This document shows positions 1 to 6,533 of a stretch of 63,031 nt of DNA, piece by piece; position 1 is the stretch's first letter, and every line of letters starts with the position of its first letter. Both the position numbers and the translations under genes were made by a program. The stretch comes from Paludibacteraceae bacterium (GTDB lineage: Bacteria; Bacteroidota; Bacteroidia; Bacteroidales; Paludibacteraceae). Location of the stretch: contig JAFSPA010000004.1 in NCBI GenBank assembly GCA_017443145.1, positions 1 to 63,031 on the forward strand. Direction: 5' to 3'. The notes under the pieces were generated by a model. That model did no database searches, was not told the DNA's origin, and was given only the letters and a program-made list of their open reading frames with translations.

Positions 1-100
1 ATTTTTGAGCAATTTCTGCTCCGGTTAGATCACTTGTTTCGTACTCATGGAGGATTGCTAATCGATCTGCAATCGTAAACTTTTTTAATCTTTTGTCCAT
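1..100 (-). CDS. Transposase-like HTH protein, N-terminal fragment cut by window edge
   Basis: An ATG at 98-100 opens a frame that runs off the left edge for 33 codons. The peptide starts MDKRLKKFTIADRLAILHEY and continues with ETSDLTGAEIAQK, which looks like the first helix-turn-helix of an insertion-sequence transposase or its OrfA. An AAAAAGG stretch lies just upstream and could bind ribosomes. A short inverted repeat (GACAC/GTGTC, 104-120) sits directly before the start, as at an IS terminus. The family assignment is inference from this short helix pattern. An unrelated HTH regulator is the alternative. Confidence 0.45.
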   Translation of the reverse strand, partial: MDKRLKKFTIADRLAILHEYETSDLTGAEIAQK

Positions 101-103
101 AAC

Positions 104-120
104 GACACCTTTTTAGTGTC
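104..120. repeat. Short inverted repeat, possible insertion-sequence end
   Basis: GACAC (104-108) and GTGTC (116-120) are inverted around a 7-nt centre. They lie between a truncated DnaB-like frame and the start of a transposase-like gene. The place and form fit the terminal repeat of an insertion sequence, but the other end is outside the window. Confidence 0.3.
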
Positions 121-364
121 AACATATTTCAGGACAAGACAGATGCTTAGCCATTTCACGATGCGAGCATTCATTGGTGAAAATGACAACACTCGTATCT
201 CGACTCGCAAGGCCAATAACGATTTTAGCCAATAGATTAGTATAATTCACATGTTCGGTGCAGCAGAAGCAATATAAATCACCATCTTTCAGACCCAAGA
301 ACTCTTTATCTATTTGTGCAATGCCTGTGAGGTAACCTTTTATTTTTAGTTTCTTTGTATGCAT
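119..364 (-). pseudogene. Truncated DnaB-like (RecA-fold) fragment
   Basis: This frame of 81 codons starts at an ATG 7 nt after the stop of the upstream gene. The segment GYLTGIAQIDKEFLGLKDGD followed by LYCFCC and VVIFTNECSHREMAKHL resembles the start of the DnaB helicase C-terminal domain (TGF-DLD-GL-GDL, then IFSLEMS). A full domain is about 270 residues. Where a Walker A loop should be, the sequence reads CCTEHVNYTN, with no GKT/S. The frame stops next to a possible IS end and a transposase-like gene. I read it as the remnant of a larger gene cut by an insertion, already degenerate in its ATP site. A small functional protein cannot be excluded. Confidence 0.4.
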
Positions 365-371
365 AGAGGAT

Positions 372-1007
372 TTAGTTAATAATATCTTGCTCGATAATAA
401 CATCAATCGTTTCCACAAAATCACGTACAAAGATAAAGTCTGTTAGCGCAAAATTGGTGTGGTCAAAGAGATTGTGGAAGGCATTGATAAGATGCAAGTC
501 TTTGGTGAGTTCTTGGTCGAGGCCTTCATTCCAGTTGGGAGATGGGCAATCCATACCAATGAACGATTCAAAGGGCACACCTAAATCGCGAGGGAACTCC
601 AAGGATTGCGTCACCCCTGTGCCGTATAGCGGATTCCAACCGGTATCGCATAGAGCTTCCCATATATCATGAATATAATCGGGCTTATATGGATGCAGTG
701 GCGGGTATTTGTTAGAAAGCAGACATTTAGCCTCAATTTCAATGCCCGGCTGAATAGTAACAATCTGCTCATATAGTTGATGAGCATGGTCATACATCTG
801 TTTGAGTGCATCGTTAAGCGCATCGTTGAAGGCAATGATGTTAGGGAGAAGTTCGACTTGGTGCGAAAGTGCTTGTTCGTTAAGAATGCTTCTCCGTGCT
901 CGCAATAGGCCTTTACTTCTAGTGTAGTCATCTCCATCCCATCCATCATACGTGAGTTTTATTTCTTCCTCAATATGTTTGAGGGCGGGGGTATCATATT
1001 GTATCAT
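372..1007 (-). CDS. Hypothetical protein, 211 aa
   Basis: I do not recognise this family. The protein is acidic and soluble, with no signal peptide or membrane segment. Its first third is predicted helical (HIEEEIKLTYDGW, then LLRARRSILNEQAL). A loop rich in Pro, Asn and Gly follows near residues 100-150 (NKYPPLHPYKPDY, PRDLGVPFESF). Its ATG overlaps the stop of the 86-aa gene by 4 bp (ATGA), so the two are translationally coupled. It lies fourth in an operon that begins at 2365. Confidence 0.6.
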   Translation of the reverse strand: MIQYDTPALKHIEEEIKLTYDGWDGDDYTRSKGLLRARRSILNEQALSHQVELLPNIIAFNDALNDALKQMYDHAHQLYEQIVTIQPGIEIEAKCLLSNKYPPLHPYKPDYIHDIWEALCDTGWNPLYGTGVTQSLEFPRDLGVPFESFIGMDCPSPNWNEGLDQELTKDLHLINAFHNLFDHTNFALTDFIFVRDFVETIDVIIEQDIIN

Positions 1008-1264
1008 AATTTCATCCTTTCTAATCGTTCGCGTTCTACCGCTATTTCTTCTGGCGTGAGCAATACGTCAATTACTAATTGTTGGGCGAACATCCGGGCG
1101 ATGTCCGGTGTGCAATGAGTTAGTTGGCAAAAATCTCCATACGATGACTCTTCTTCATCTTTGCAGATGAGCATCGCCATTTTTGATCGAATGTCAATGT
1201 CTGACATAAAAAGTTCTTTAAGACGCAACAGTTCCAGTTGATCATCAATGGATTGTGTATTCAT
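1004..1264 (-). CDS. Small protein paralogous to N-terminus of its neighbour
   Basis: This 86-aa protein has no recognised domain. Its N-terminus (QLELLRLKELFMSDIDIRSK) aligns with that of the 257-aa product directly upstream (QIELLSLKERIIGNPTLRQK). Weaker similarity continues to a charged helix at the end (EEIAVERERLERM against AEVYNEEKEDM). It therefore looks like a stand-alone copy of the neighbour's first about 85 residues. It starts 3 nt after the neighbour's stop, and its own stop overlaps the next start. This arrangement suggests a duplicated module, possibly a docking or assembly domain. Confidence 0.6.
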   Translation of the reverse strand: MNTQSIDDQLELLRLKELFMSDIDIRSKMAMLICKDEEESSYGDFCQLTHCTPDIARMFAQQLVIDVLLTPEEIAVERERLERMKL

Positions 1265-1267
1265 ATT

Positions 1268-2041
1268 TTATTCATTTTTAATTATCCAACCTATTTGTTT
1301 TGCATGCCAGCGAATATCACCAGTAACCACTGCATCTGTAGTGATTTCCGGCTCTGTGTCAAAAAGACCTTCTTGGTTCTGTTGGCATAAGTGCGGCAGC
1401 ATTTTCGTGAGGCTGTCAGGTTGCAGGGTATTGGTACACAGGTTAATAGTTTTCAGTTTTGGCATCGTTTGGCAAATTCTAACCTGCTTTAACTGATTAT
1501 TGCTAACGTCTAAAGAAGTTAAGTCCGGGCAATTCAATAGGTAACACTCGGTAAGACGTTGACCGGTGCAAATTACTTCATCTACCTTACCAAAGATATA
1601 GATGGGTAAATTAGTATCATGAGCTATCTGCACCGTTTCACATGTTTTCTTCTTGTTTGCAACGATAGTTACCTGTGTTGCTTTTCGAGCACTAACTATT
1701 GATATCGGCTTACGCGAAATGATTGTTAGCTCTACTACCACATTAGGACTATTGAGAATTATAACAGGTCTACGCTTAACATGCCTGATCATATCCTCTT
1801 TTTCTTCGTTATATACTTCCGCGCGTAAGGCAGTAAAGTCGCGCGTGGAATAGGAGAGTTCGCAGATAGCCATAGTTTTTAGACCTTTGACGACTGCATA
1901 ATCAGCGCCGAGTTCGGTAGCAAATTCCTGCCAGCCTTTGCTCTGGCCAAGCAAATCTATTAACTTTTGGCGTAATGTGGGATTGCCTATGATTCGCTCT
2001 TTTAGGCTGAGCAGTTCAATTTGTTGTGGATATGTAAGCAT
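1268..2041 (-). CDS. Leucine-rich-repeat-like hypothetical protein, 257 aa
   Basis: The first 85 residues form the module shared with the 86-aa neighbour. Residues about 90-150 are beta-rich and short-repeated (VIILNSPNVVVELTIISRK, then ATQVTIVANK), as in a parallel beta structure. Residues about 165-215 carry irregular leucine-rich repeats (CYLLNCPDLTSLDVSNNQL, then MPKLKTINLCTNTL). There is no signal peptide, so it should be cytoplasmic. LRR proteins of this kind usually bind another protein. The partner is unknown, but the small paralogue in the same operon is a natural candidate. Confidence 0.6.
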   Translation of the reverse strand: MLTYPQQIELLSLKERIIGNPTLRQKLIDLLGQSKGWQEFATELGADYAVVKGLKTMAICELSYSTRDFTALRAEVYNEEKEDMIRHVKRRPVIILNSPNVVVELTIISRKPISIVSARKATQVTIVANKKKTCETVQIAHDTNLPIYIFGKVDEVICTGQRLTECYLLNCPDLTSLDVSNNQLKQVRICQTMPKLKTINLCTNTLQPDSLTKMLPHLCQQNQEGLFDTEPEITTDAVVTGDIRWHAKQIGWIIKNE

Positions 2042-2071
2042 ACTATTATATTTTGTGATTGATCTTTAACT

Positions 2072-2365
2072 TTACTTTTGCGGAAATTGCTTGAGAACTG
2101 CTAAAAACGTTCTCCAGCGCAATTTGCAGTAGGAAATAGCGGAAGGGGGTTCTTTTATGTTAATTCCTGCTTTTTGCAACGCACAGACATAGGCAATTGT
2201 AGCATAAAGTTCTGTTTCTTTTAGCAATGGATAACGTGCTTTATAGACATAATACAATCTATCTAATTCTTGTCCAACCAAGTGATATACACGTTCATTT
2301 TCGACAGGTATTGAAAGATATAGTTTTTTGCTTCCAATTTTGATATTGGCTTTAGATTTATCCAT
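2072..2365 (-). CDS. Small ZapA-like protein
   Basis: This protein has 97 residues. It begins with a beta-hairpin-like segment (IKIGSKKLYLSIPVENERVY) followed by a long helix (HLVGQELDRLYYVYKARYP, then ETELYATIAYVCALQ). That order and length match the cell-division regulator ZapA of Bacteroidetes, which binds FtsZ. Residue identity is not decisive and the C-terminus differs, so this is a weak fold-level call. The chromosomal zapA is normally elsewhere, so this could be an accessory paralogue. It is the first gene after the promoter at 2412-2439 and probably heads a five-gene operon. Confidence 0.35.
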   Translation of the reverse strand: MDKSKANIKIGSKKLYLSIPVENERVYHLVGQELDRLYYVYKARYPLLKETELYATIAYVCALQKAGINIKEPPSAISYCKLRWRTFLAVLKQFPQK

Positions 2366-2411
2366 AGGGCATCAATAAAAATTACAACGCTACTCTTTTC
2401 TAATCACGCTG

Positions 2412-2439
2412 CAAAATTACCGCTCCAAACTCTCACAAA
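2412..2439 (-). promoter_or_regulatory. Promoter of N16 class for the 2365-119 operon
   Basis: Read on the minus strand, TTTG (2439-2436) is followed by 16 nt and TAATTTTG (2419-2412), then CAGCG. The -33 box is extended to TTTGTGAGAG. The same layout occurs at 3130-3157 and 5290-5317, whereas most promoters in this window have a 19-20 nt spacer. Confidence 0.6.
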
Positions 2440-2461
2440 GTGAATGAGGATGATTTTTTTG

Positions 2462-3073
2462 TTAAAAATCGCTACCGGCTAACTTTTCTTGTATCTCAAG
2501 AGCCTTTTGCTGATTATATTGATCTACTTCTTGTTGGTACAAACCATTTAGTGCAGACTTGCCGCCATAAGTGATTTTGCAATCATCGAAGCCCCGATAG
2601 AATAATTCCAAGTCAATATTATCGGGTAATTGCCATAAAGCAGCACTACTTTCTTCCAAGTTTTCAACGACCCTTTTGCCGTGCATCTTTTGTATTAAAG
2701 TAGCTTTACCGTATTTCTCTTCAAGCAGAGAAATAATTGTACGGCATTGCTCAATGCCAGGAATATCCTTATATTGTCTTAGGAAAGAGAAGGAAATTTT
2801 GATTGAATAGACGGAGTGTGTTAATTTAGTGGCGCGCATTTCAATATGGCACTCATACGTCATATAAGTACCATAGATAGAAGAAATTTCAATATCGGAA
2901 CTACCTTCATAGACATACGTGTTACCGGTAAATCCTTTTTCACGGAAGGCAGACAAAAAATCTTCGTAATTGCTGCCAAACGGAACACCAAAAACTGCGA
3001 CAGAGGATTTCTGTCCGAAAGTGGCAGTTAGTCCAAGACAGAGAAACATGCCGAGTAAAAAAATCTTTTTCAT
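2462..3073 (-). CDS. Exported hypothetical protein, 203 aa
   Basis: The start is placed at the ATG giving MKKIFLLGMFLCLGLTATFG, a clear signal peptide with cleavage near GQ. An upstream in-frame codon would place the start close to the promoter and add non-signal sequence. The mature part is a single alpha/beta-looking domain: VAVFGVPFGSNYEDFLSAF, an LLEEKYGKATLIQ helix, and a closing strand DDCKITYGGKSALNGLY. This resembles small periplasmic proteins of Bacteroidetes that track a protein sequence against FGMTYEEA-like starts, but I cannot name it. It is monocistronic behind the promoter at 3130-3157. Confidence 0.6.
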   Translation of the reverse strand: MKKIFLLGMFLCLGLTATFGQKSSVAVFGVPFGSNYEDFLSAFREKGFTGNTYVYEGSSDIEISSIYGTYMTYECHIEMRATKLTHSVYSIKISFSFLRQYKDIPGIEQCRTIISLLEEKYGKATLIQKMHGKRVVENLEESSAALWQLPDNIDLELFYRGFDDCKITYGGKSALNGLYQQEVDQYNQQKALEIQEKLAGSDF

Positions 3074-3129
3074 AATGTAATAATTTAAAAATAAAACAAA
3101 TGCAGCGTGACTCAAATCGAATCACGCTG

Positions 3130-3157
3130 CAAAATTACTGCTTCACGCTCCCACAAA
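3130..3157 (-). promoter_or_regulatory. Promoter of N16 class for exported protein gene
   Basis: On the minus strand TTTGTGGGAG (from 3157) is followed by TAATTTTG (3137-3130) after a 16-nt spacer, then CAGCGTGATT. It is nearly identical around both boxes to the promoter at 2412-2439. Confidence 0.6.
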
Positions 3158-3178
3158 GTAGCGGTGGATGCATTTTTT

Positions 3179-3409
3179 TTAAGAAATTCTTTCCGAACGG
3201 AGATTAGTTGGAGAGATTAAGCCTTTCTTGTATAGGTCAACTCCGTACTTGTTTAGGAACAGAGTTCCGATTTGCGGATGGCTGGTACTGACGTTCGTGC
3301 GGAGAGGATCTGAAGTGCTTGAGGTAATCATCTCTACGAACATGGTTTTCTCCAGACGAACGGCATTTACCATTCCGGATCTAATTACTGAAATTTTCCA
3401 ATGTGCCAT
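3179..3409 (-). CDS. Small hypothetical protein, 76 aa
   Basis: It starts 12 nt after the stop of the UDG-like gene and is read in the same direction, so it is probably the last gene of the WYL module. The first half is predicted beta-rich (WKISVIRSGMVNAVRLEKTM, then FVEMITSSTSDPL). The second half has a helix and the pattern IGTLFLNKYGVDLYKKGLI. It has no signal peptide or membrane segment. I do not recognise the family. Its placement suggests that it works with, or modulates, the two upstream products. Confidence 0.45.
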   Translation of the reverse strand: MAHWKISVIRSGMVNAVRLEKTMFVEMITSSTSDPLRTNVSTSHPQIGTLFLNKYGVDLYKKGLISPTNLRSERIS

Positions 3410-3421
3410 AGTGATAGTGTT

Positions 3422-4315
3422 TTATTTGTTAATGCGATGGGATGCTGTAAAGTCTATACCTTTACTCTCTTTCAGGTATTTAATGAATTCGAAATAGGCT
3501 TCGACTGTCTCATAATACCTAGCCTTTAATCCTCCACATCTATTATATGCTAAATGATATGCATCAAATGCAAGTTTATTATGTTTTGCATTGTAATGAG
3601 TACCTGTACCTCTATCTGTTCTATATGGTACATAATTAAACTCATTGTCGTATATTGCATATAGAGCATTAAGTATTATATTATTCTCATTTTGACTTCC
3701 ACAACATATAAATATATCTGCATCCAATGCAATAATCTGCCTCTTTAATAAATCGAAATCCTTATCAATCGCATCTTGCAAATCTTTGTTGTTTAAAGTG
3801 CTTTCGCCCCCCTCTTTTTTGCAATTTACTCTTGCAAATATTTGTTCATTTGAAAAGTCCAAAGCTTCTTTCCATGAAAAGTCTTCATAATCACATAAAC
3901 CATTTTGAAGGTCAGTATGTAGCAATCCATAAAGCATGCACATTTCATTTTGGTAAAAGAAACTTCCTGAAATGGCATTTTGCTCTCGTTCTTTAGAATT
4001 TGCGTAAAAAGTTTCTTCTCTAACATCCCAAGCAGAAATATCACCATCATAAAGATTCTCATCCTTGGTTAAGAACAATATTCTTAATGGCGCATTTGAC
4101 CATAGATCATTCTCTTTTGTTCCTTTCTGATCACTCCGTTTGCGCCACCATACACCATCTTTGAGAAAGGCTTTTTTATCAAAATCTCCTTTATTCATAA
4201 TACCATCAGGCGCGAATTTCCACTCATTCTCTACACCGCGAATGTGCAAAAATTTTGCTTTCCATTCTTCAAGAATTTGGTCATTATTACCCACATAATC
4301 TTTAATTTCTGCCAT
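3422..4315 (-). CDS. Hypothetical protein with weak uracil-DNA-glycosylase-like pattern
   Basis: This 297-aa soluble protein shows a strand-loop PLRILFLTKDENLYDG, an aromatic, Glu-rich middle part, and IIALDADIFICCGSQNEN late in the chain. The order 'RVLFL...N, then L.AD.FICCG' recalls the uracil-DNA-glycosylase superfamily, where a late strand-loop packs on the DNA-binding face. The catalytic GxxPG-type motif is not evident, so the enzyme name is not supported. The gene lies 8 nt after a WYL-domain regulator, a common companion of phage-defence genes. That context, rather than sequence, is the reason to suspect a defence role. Confidence 0.4.
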   Translation of the reverse strand: MAEIKDYVGNNDQILEEWKAKFLHIRGVENEWKFAPDGIMNKGDFDKKAFLKDGVWWRKRSDQKGTKENDLWSNAPLRILFLTKDENLYDGDISAWDVREETFYANSKEREQNAISGSFFYQNEMCMLYGLLHTDLQNGLCDYEDFSWKEALDFSNEQIFARVNCKKEGGESTLNNKDLQDAIDKDFDLLKRQIIALDADIFICCGSQNENNIILNALYAIYDNEFNYVPYRTDRGTGTHYNAKHNKLAFDAYHLAYNRCGGLKARYYETVEAYFEFIKYLKESKGIDFTASHRINK

Positions 4316-4323
4316 AATTCGCT

Positions 4324-5265
4324 TTATTTATTAATGTTATACATTTCATTTACTTTTTCTGCGTCTTTAGCAAACTCATCCCGTAGCCATTGTGGTTCAT
4401 GGACTTCAACATAAGAACCATAAGCGTACAACTCGCGCTGGAACTCTTCCGACGGGTAAACGTAGAAACTAAAAGCCGGATAGCCGTTGATGGGTTCTAT
4501 CTCCTGCTGCGATGGATGCAAAGGTAATGTGCGCAAAAAGTCCGCTTGATTATAGTCTATCGAGATGACAATTTTTTCAGGCTCGCCTTCAAGAACCGTG
4601 ACACCATAAGCATGACGAAAATACCTCTCTGCTGCGCATGTGTCAGGAATCTCGTATTTCTGGTCAGTAGGTTCAATAGCTTGAATACGATCGAGACCAT
4701 ACACGCGGAACTTATTGTCATAAGGAGAACGTGCCAACATATACCAACGTTGCTTGAACATCTTGAGACAATAAGGTTCTACGATAAAGGTGGATGGTTC
4801 GGGTTTGTCAAATCCCTGATGGGTTATTTGAATAGCATATTGGTCGCGCAGAGCCTCGATAATAGGTGCGAGGAATAATTCTCCGGAAGGAACATGCTCG
4901 TACAGAATCTTACCATCGAGATTTTTTTTGTCATTAAGCAACTCATTCACCGAAAATAGACCAATCATACGTTCGCGCAAGTCCGAATGTAGAATGTCCG
5001 GAGCGTCCTCAATATAATACTCATTGTGAGAATTGCACTTGATTTCGATCCCGAAAAGTGTGCTAATATAGCTACGCCAACGATGAAAAGTACTTTCAGG
5101 AATACCATCATATTTCCTATAGTCATTTCCAGGCCAGACATTCCATTGCGCGTCAATACCTGCACGAGAAATAGGACCGCGACGCGCGATGGTGTTAATG
5201 AGCCACATGTAACACTTAAACAAATAAGCAGAAGATGATTTAGCTGATTCAAATGATTTTTTCAT
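4324..5265 (-). CDS. WYL-domain transcriptional regulator
   Basis: This 313-aa protein has an N-terminal helical DNA-binding part (residues about 1-90, with RKYDGIPESTFHRWRSYI as the likely recognition region). The WYL domain follows near residues 130-210: a VEPYCLKMFKQRWYMLARSP core and NKFRVYGLDRIQAIE. A C-terminal WCX-like extension closes it (VISIDYNQADFLRTLPLHPS). WYL domains bind nucleotide or nucleic-acid ligands and often control defence islands. I chose the ATG at 5263-5265. A TTG nine codons upstream lies inside the -7 box at 5290-5297 and cannot be the start. It heads a three-gene unit with the UDG-like and 76-aa genes and may autoregulate. Confidence 0.8.
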   Translation of the reverse strand: MKKSFESAKSSSAYLFKCYMWLINTIARRGPISRAGIDAQWNVWPGNDYRKYDGIPESTFHRWRSYISTLFGIEIKCNSHNEYYIEDAPDILHSDLRERMIGLFSVNELLNDKKNLDGKILYEHVPSGELFLAPIIEALRDQYAIQITHQGFDKPEPSTFIVEPYCLKMFKQRWYMLARSPYDNKFRVYGLDRIQAIEPTDQKYEIPDTCAAERYFRHAYGVTVLEGEPEKIVISIDYNQADFLRTLPLHPSQQEIEPINGYPAFSFYVYPSEEFQRELYAYGSYVEVHEPQWLRDEFAKDAEKVNEMYNINK

Positions 5266-5289
5266 ATGCGAAAAATTTATATGTCGCTG

Positions 5290-5317
5290 CAAAATTACTA
5301 CTCGTGGCTCTCACAAA
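5290..5317 (-). promoter_or_regulatory. Promoter of N16 class for WYL module
   Basis: On the minus strand TTTGTGAGAG (from 5317) precedes TAATTTTG (5297-5290) with a 16-nt spacer, then CAGCG. It is the third copy of the N16 type and fixes the WYL gene start downstream at 5265. Confidence 0.6.
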
Positions 5318-5392
5318 ATGGAAGAGAGCGCAAAATTAGTGTATTTTTTTAATATTGACAAATTTATTTTGTATTTTTACAGAAAGGTATAT

Positions 5393-5414
5393 AAAAAAGA
5401 GCACTCACGTGCCC
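5393..5414 (-). terminator. Rho-independent terminator after the Zeta-toxin gene
   Basis: On the minus strand GGGCAC and GTGCTC form an imperfect stem around GTGA and are followed by six T residues. It lies 94 nt past the toxin stop. The stretch 5415-5507 between them shows nothing else that I can identify. Confidence 0.55.
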
Positions 5415-5507
5415 TAATATTTCAATATTTTCTCCCATTTTACTTATAAGATCTAACGGTTGCTTCAGTTGGTAACATTTTGTCACCGTCTCATTCCCGC
5501 GGCAGGG

Positions 5508-6101
5508 TTATATTTGTTCTATTATTGATTCCGTCCATTGGGGAAGTTCCGCTATGTATTGCTTAACGAACTTCCCGTCTGTAGTGCGGAATAATAATTG
5601 TGCATTTTGGTTGTCAACGGAGTTGTCATAGAAATATACTCTATCGGCAAAGCGTGTAACTCGTATGGCATTAAGGATAGCCTTCTCATAGCGTGAGATA
5701 ATCTTTTGAATAGGTACATCGTGACCACCTTCCATTACACGCTTTGCGATACGGGCTGCATTAATGGCAGGAGTTTCCGTGCAAATAAAGAACATACGGA
5801 TAAAATAACCTTCGTCTTTGGCACGCTTAAGAAAATCAACCTTAGCATCGGAAGATAAGACTGTCTCAAAGATAAAATCCTTGTGGTCTTTAAGAAGTTG
5901 TTCACGCCATTCTTCACAATACTCTACAGCTTGACGCACAGCATTTGGATCATTCCAATTACCGAACTTACTCTGTGCGACTTCGTCCGGATTGATATAT
6001 TCACAACTCTCCGCCCACTCGTGCTTGATAACTAAACGAGTAGTGGAAGTATTTCCGGAGCCATTAGGGCCTGCGATAACTATTAGAACCGGCTTTCTCA
6101 T
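5508..6101 (-). CDS. Zeta-toxin family kinase with altered Walker A
   Basis: This 197-aa protein has the Zeta toxin layout: P-loop at residues 11-19, YINPDE (about 35-40), FIFETVLSS (about 77-84) and RVMEGGHDVP...ISRY (about 121-138). Zeta toxins phosphorylate UDP-N-acetylglucosamine or related substrates and are held off by an antitoxin. The P-loop reads GPNGSGNTSTT: the lysine of GSGKT is replaced by Asn17 (codon AAT). That lysine normally binds the ATP phosphates, so the protein may be inactive or much weakened, while the rest of the fold is intact. Its ATG overlaps the stop of a 51-aa gene (ATGA), the usual antitoxin-toxin coupling. Confidence 0.8.
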   Translation of the reverse strand: MRKPVLIVIAGPNGSGNTSTTRLVIKHEWAESCEYINPDEVAQSKFGNWNDPNAVRQAVEYCEEWREQLLKDHKDFIFETVLSSDAKVDFLKRAKDEGYFIRMFFICTETPAINAARIAKRVMEGGHDVPIQKIISRYEKAILNAIRVTRFADRVYFYDNSVDNQNAQLLFRTTDGKFVKQYIAELPQWTESIIEQI

Positions 6102-6253
6102 AATGCTTGTGCCATTTGGCGGATATGTGCAAAATAAGCAGCATGCGCTTTCTCATAACGCTCCTTTGCTTCCTCTGCCACTTCACGCATCAGTTGAGAC
6201 AGTTGCTCATCTGTTGGTTCCTGGTCAATATTGGTAAAACGATAGTCATTCAT
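6098..6253 (-). CDS. Putative 51-aa antitoxin upstream of the Zeta toxin
   Basis: The frame from ATG 6251-6253 to TGA 6098-6100 encodes 51 residues: MNDYRFTNIDQEPTDEQL, then SQLMREVAEEAKERYEKAH, AAYFAHIRQMAQAL. It is an acidic N-terminus followed by one long amphipathic helix, typical of small antitoxins of Zeta-type pairs in Bacteroidetes. It overlaps the toxin start by 4 bp. A consensus promoter lies just upstream (6275-6306). A second in-frame start is not available, which supports this one. The antitoxin role is inferred from context. Confidence 0.65.
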   Translation of the reverse strand: MNDYRFTNIDQEPTDEQLSQLMREVAEEAKERYEKAHAAYFAHIRQMAQAL

Positions 6254-6274
6254 AGTTACATACCTTTGACGCTG

Positions 6275-6306
6275 CAAAGATACAGCTTTTTTCTAATATA
6301 TCCAAA
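6275..6306 (-). promoter_or_regulatory. Promoter of antitoxin-toxin operon
   Basis: On the minus strand TTTG (6306-6303), a 20-nt spacer and TATCTTTG (6282-6275) match the Bacteroidetes consensus. It differs from the N16 type used by the neighbouring accessory genes. The remaining stretch to corA (6307-6533) is very AT-rich. It holds an inverted pair around TGTTGAAAACTT (near 6400) and AAGTTTTCAACA (near 6520), and no gene. Confidence 0.6.
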
Positions 6307-6533
6307 TAAATATGACTTTTTTGCCAGTTTCTACAACCTAAATAATATATATTCCATATTTTTAAAAATTAGATTGTATATTATTGTATGTAGAAATGTT
6401 GAAAACTTTTACAAGTGTATAGTACTCAGTCAGTTACGAGTGTAGATATATGTTGAAAGTTATAGAAAAGTTTTAAAAACTATCGATTTCACCGAGTATT
6501 TTACAGTTTGTAATATAAGTTTTCAACAATTGT

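Noticed and set aside
2072..2365. Firm assignment as ZapA
   Set aside because: The fold-level resemblance is real but residue matches are few, and the gene is not next to pheT or other usual zapA neighbours.
3422..4315. Firm assignment as a uracil-DNA glycosylase
   Set aside because: No GxxPG-type catalytic motif or matching loop is seen, only a weak order of strands.
1..6300. An integrated prophage or conjugative element
   Set aside because: No phage structural, integrase, relaxase or conjugation gene is present; only one transposase-like fragment and a helicase remnant were seen.
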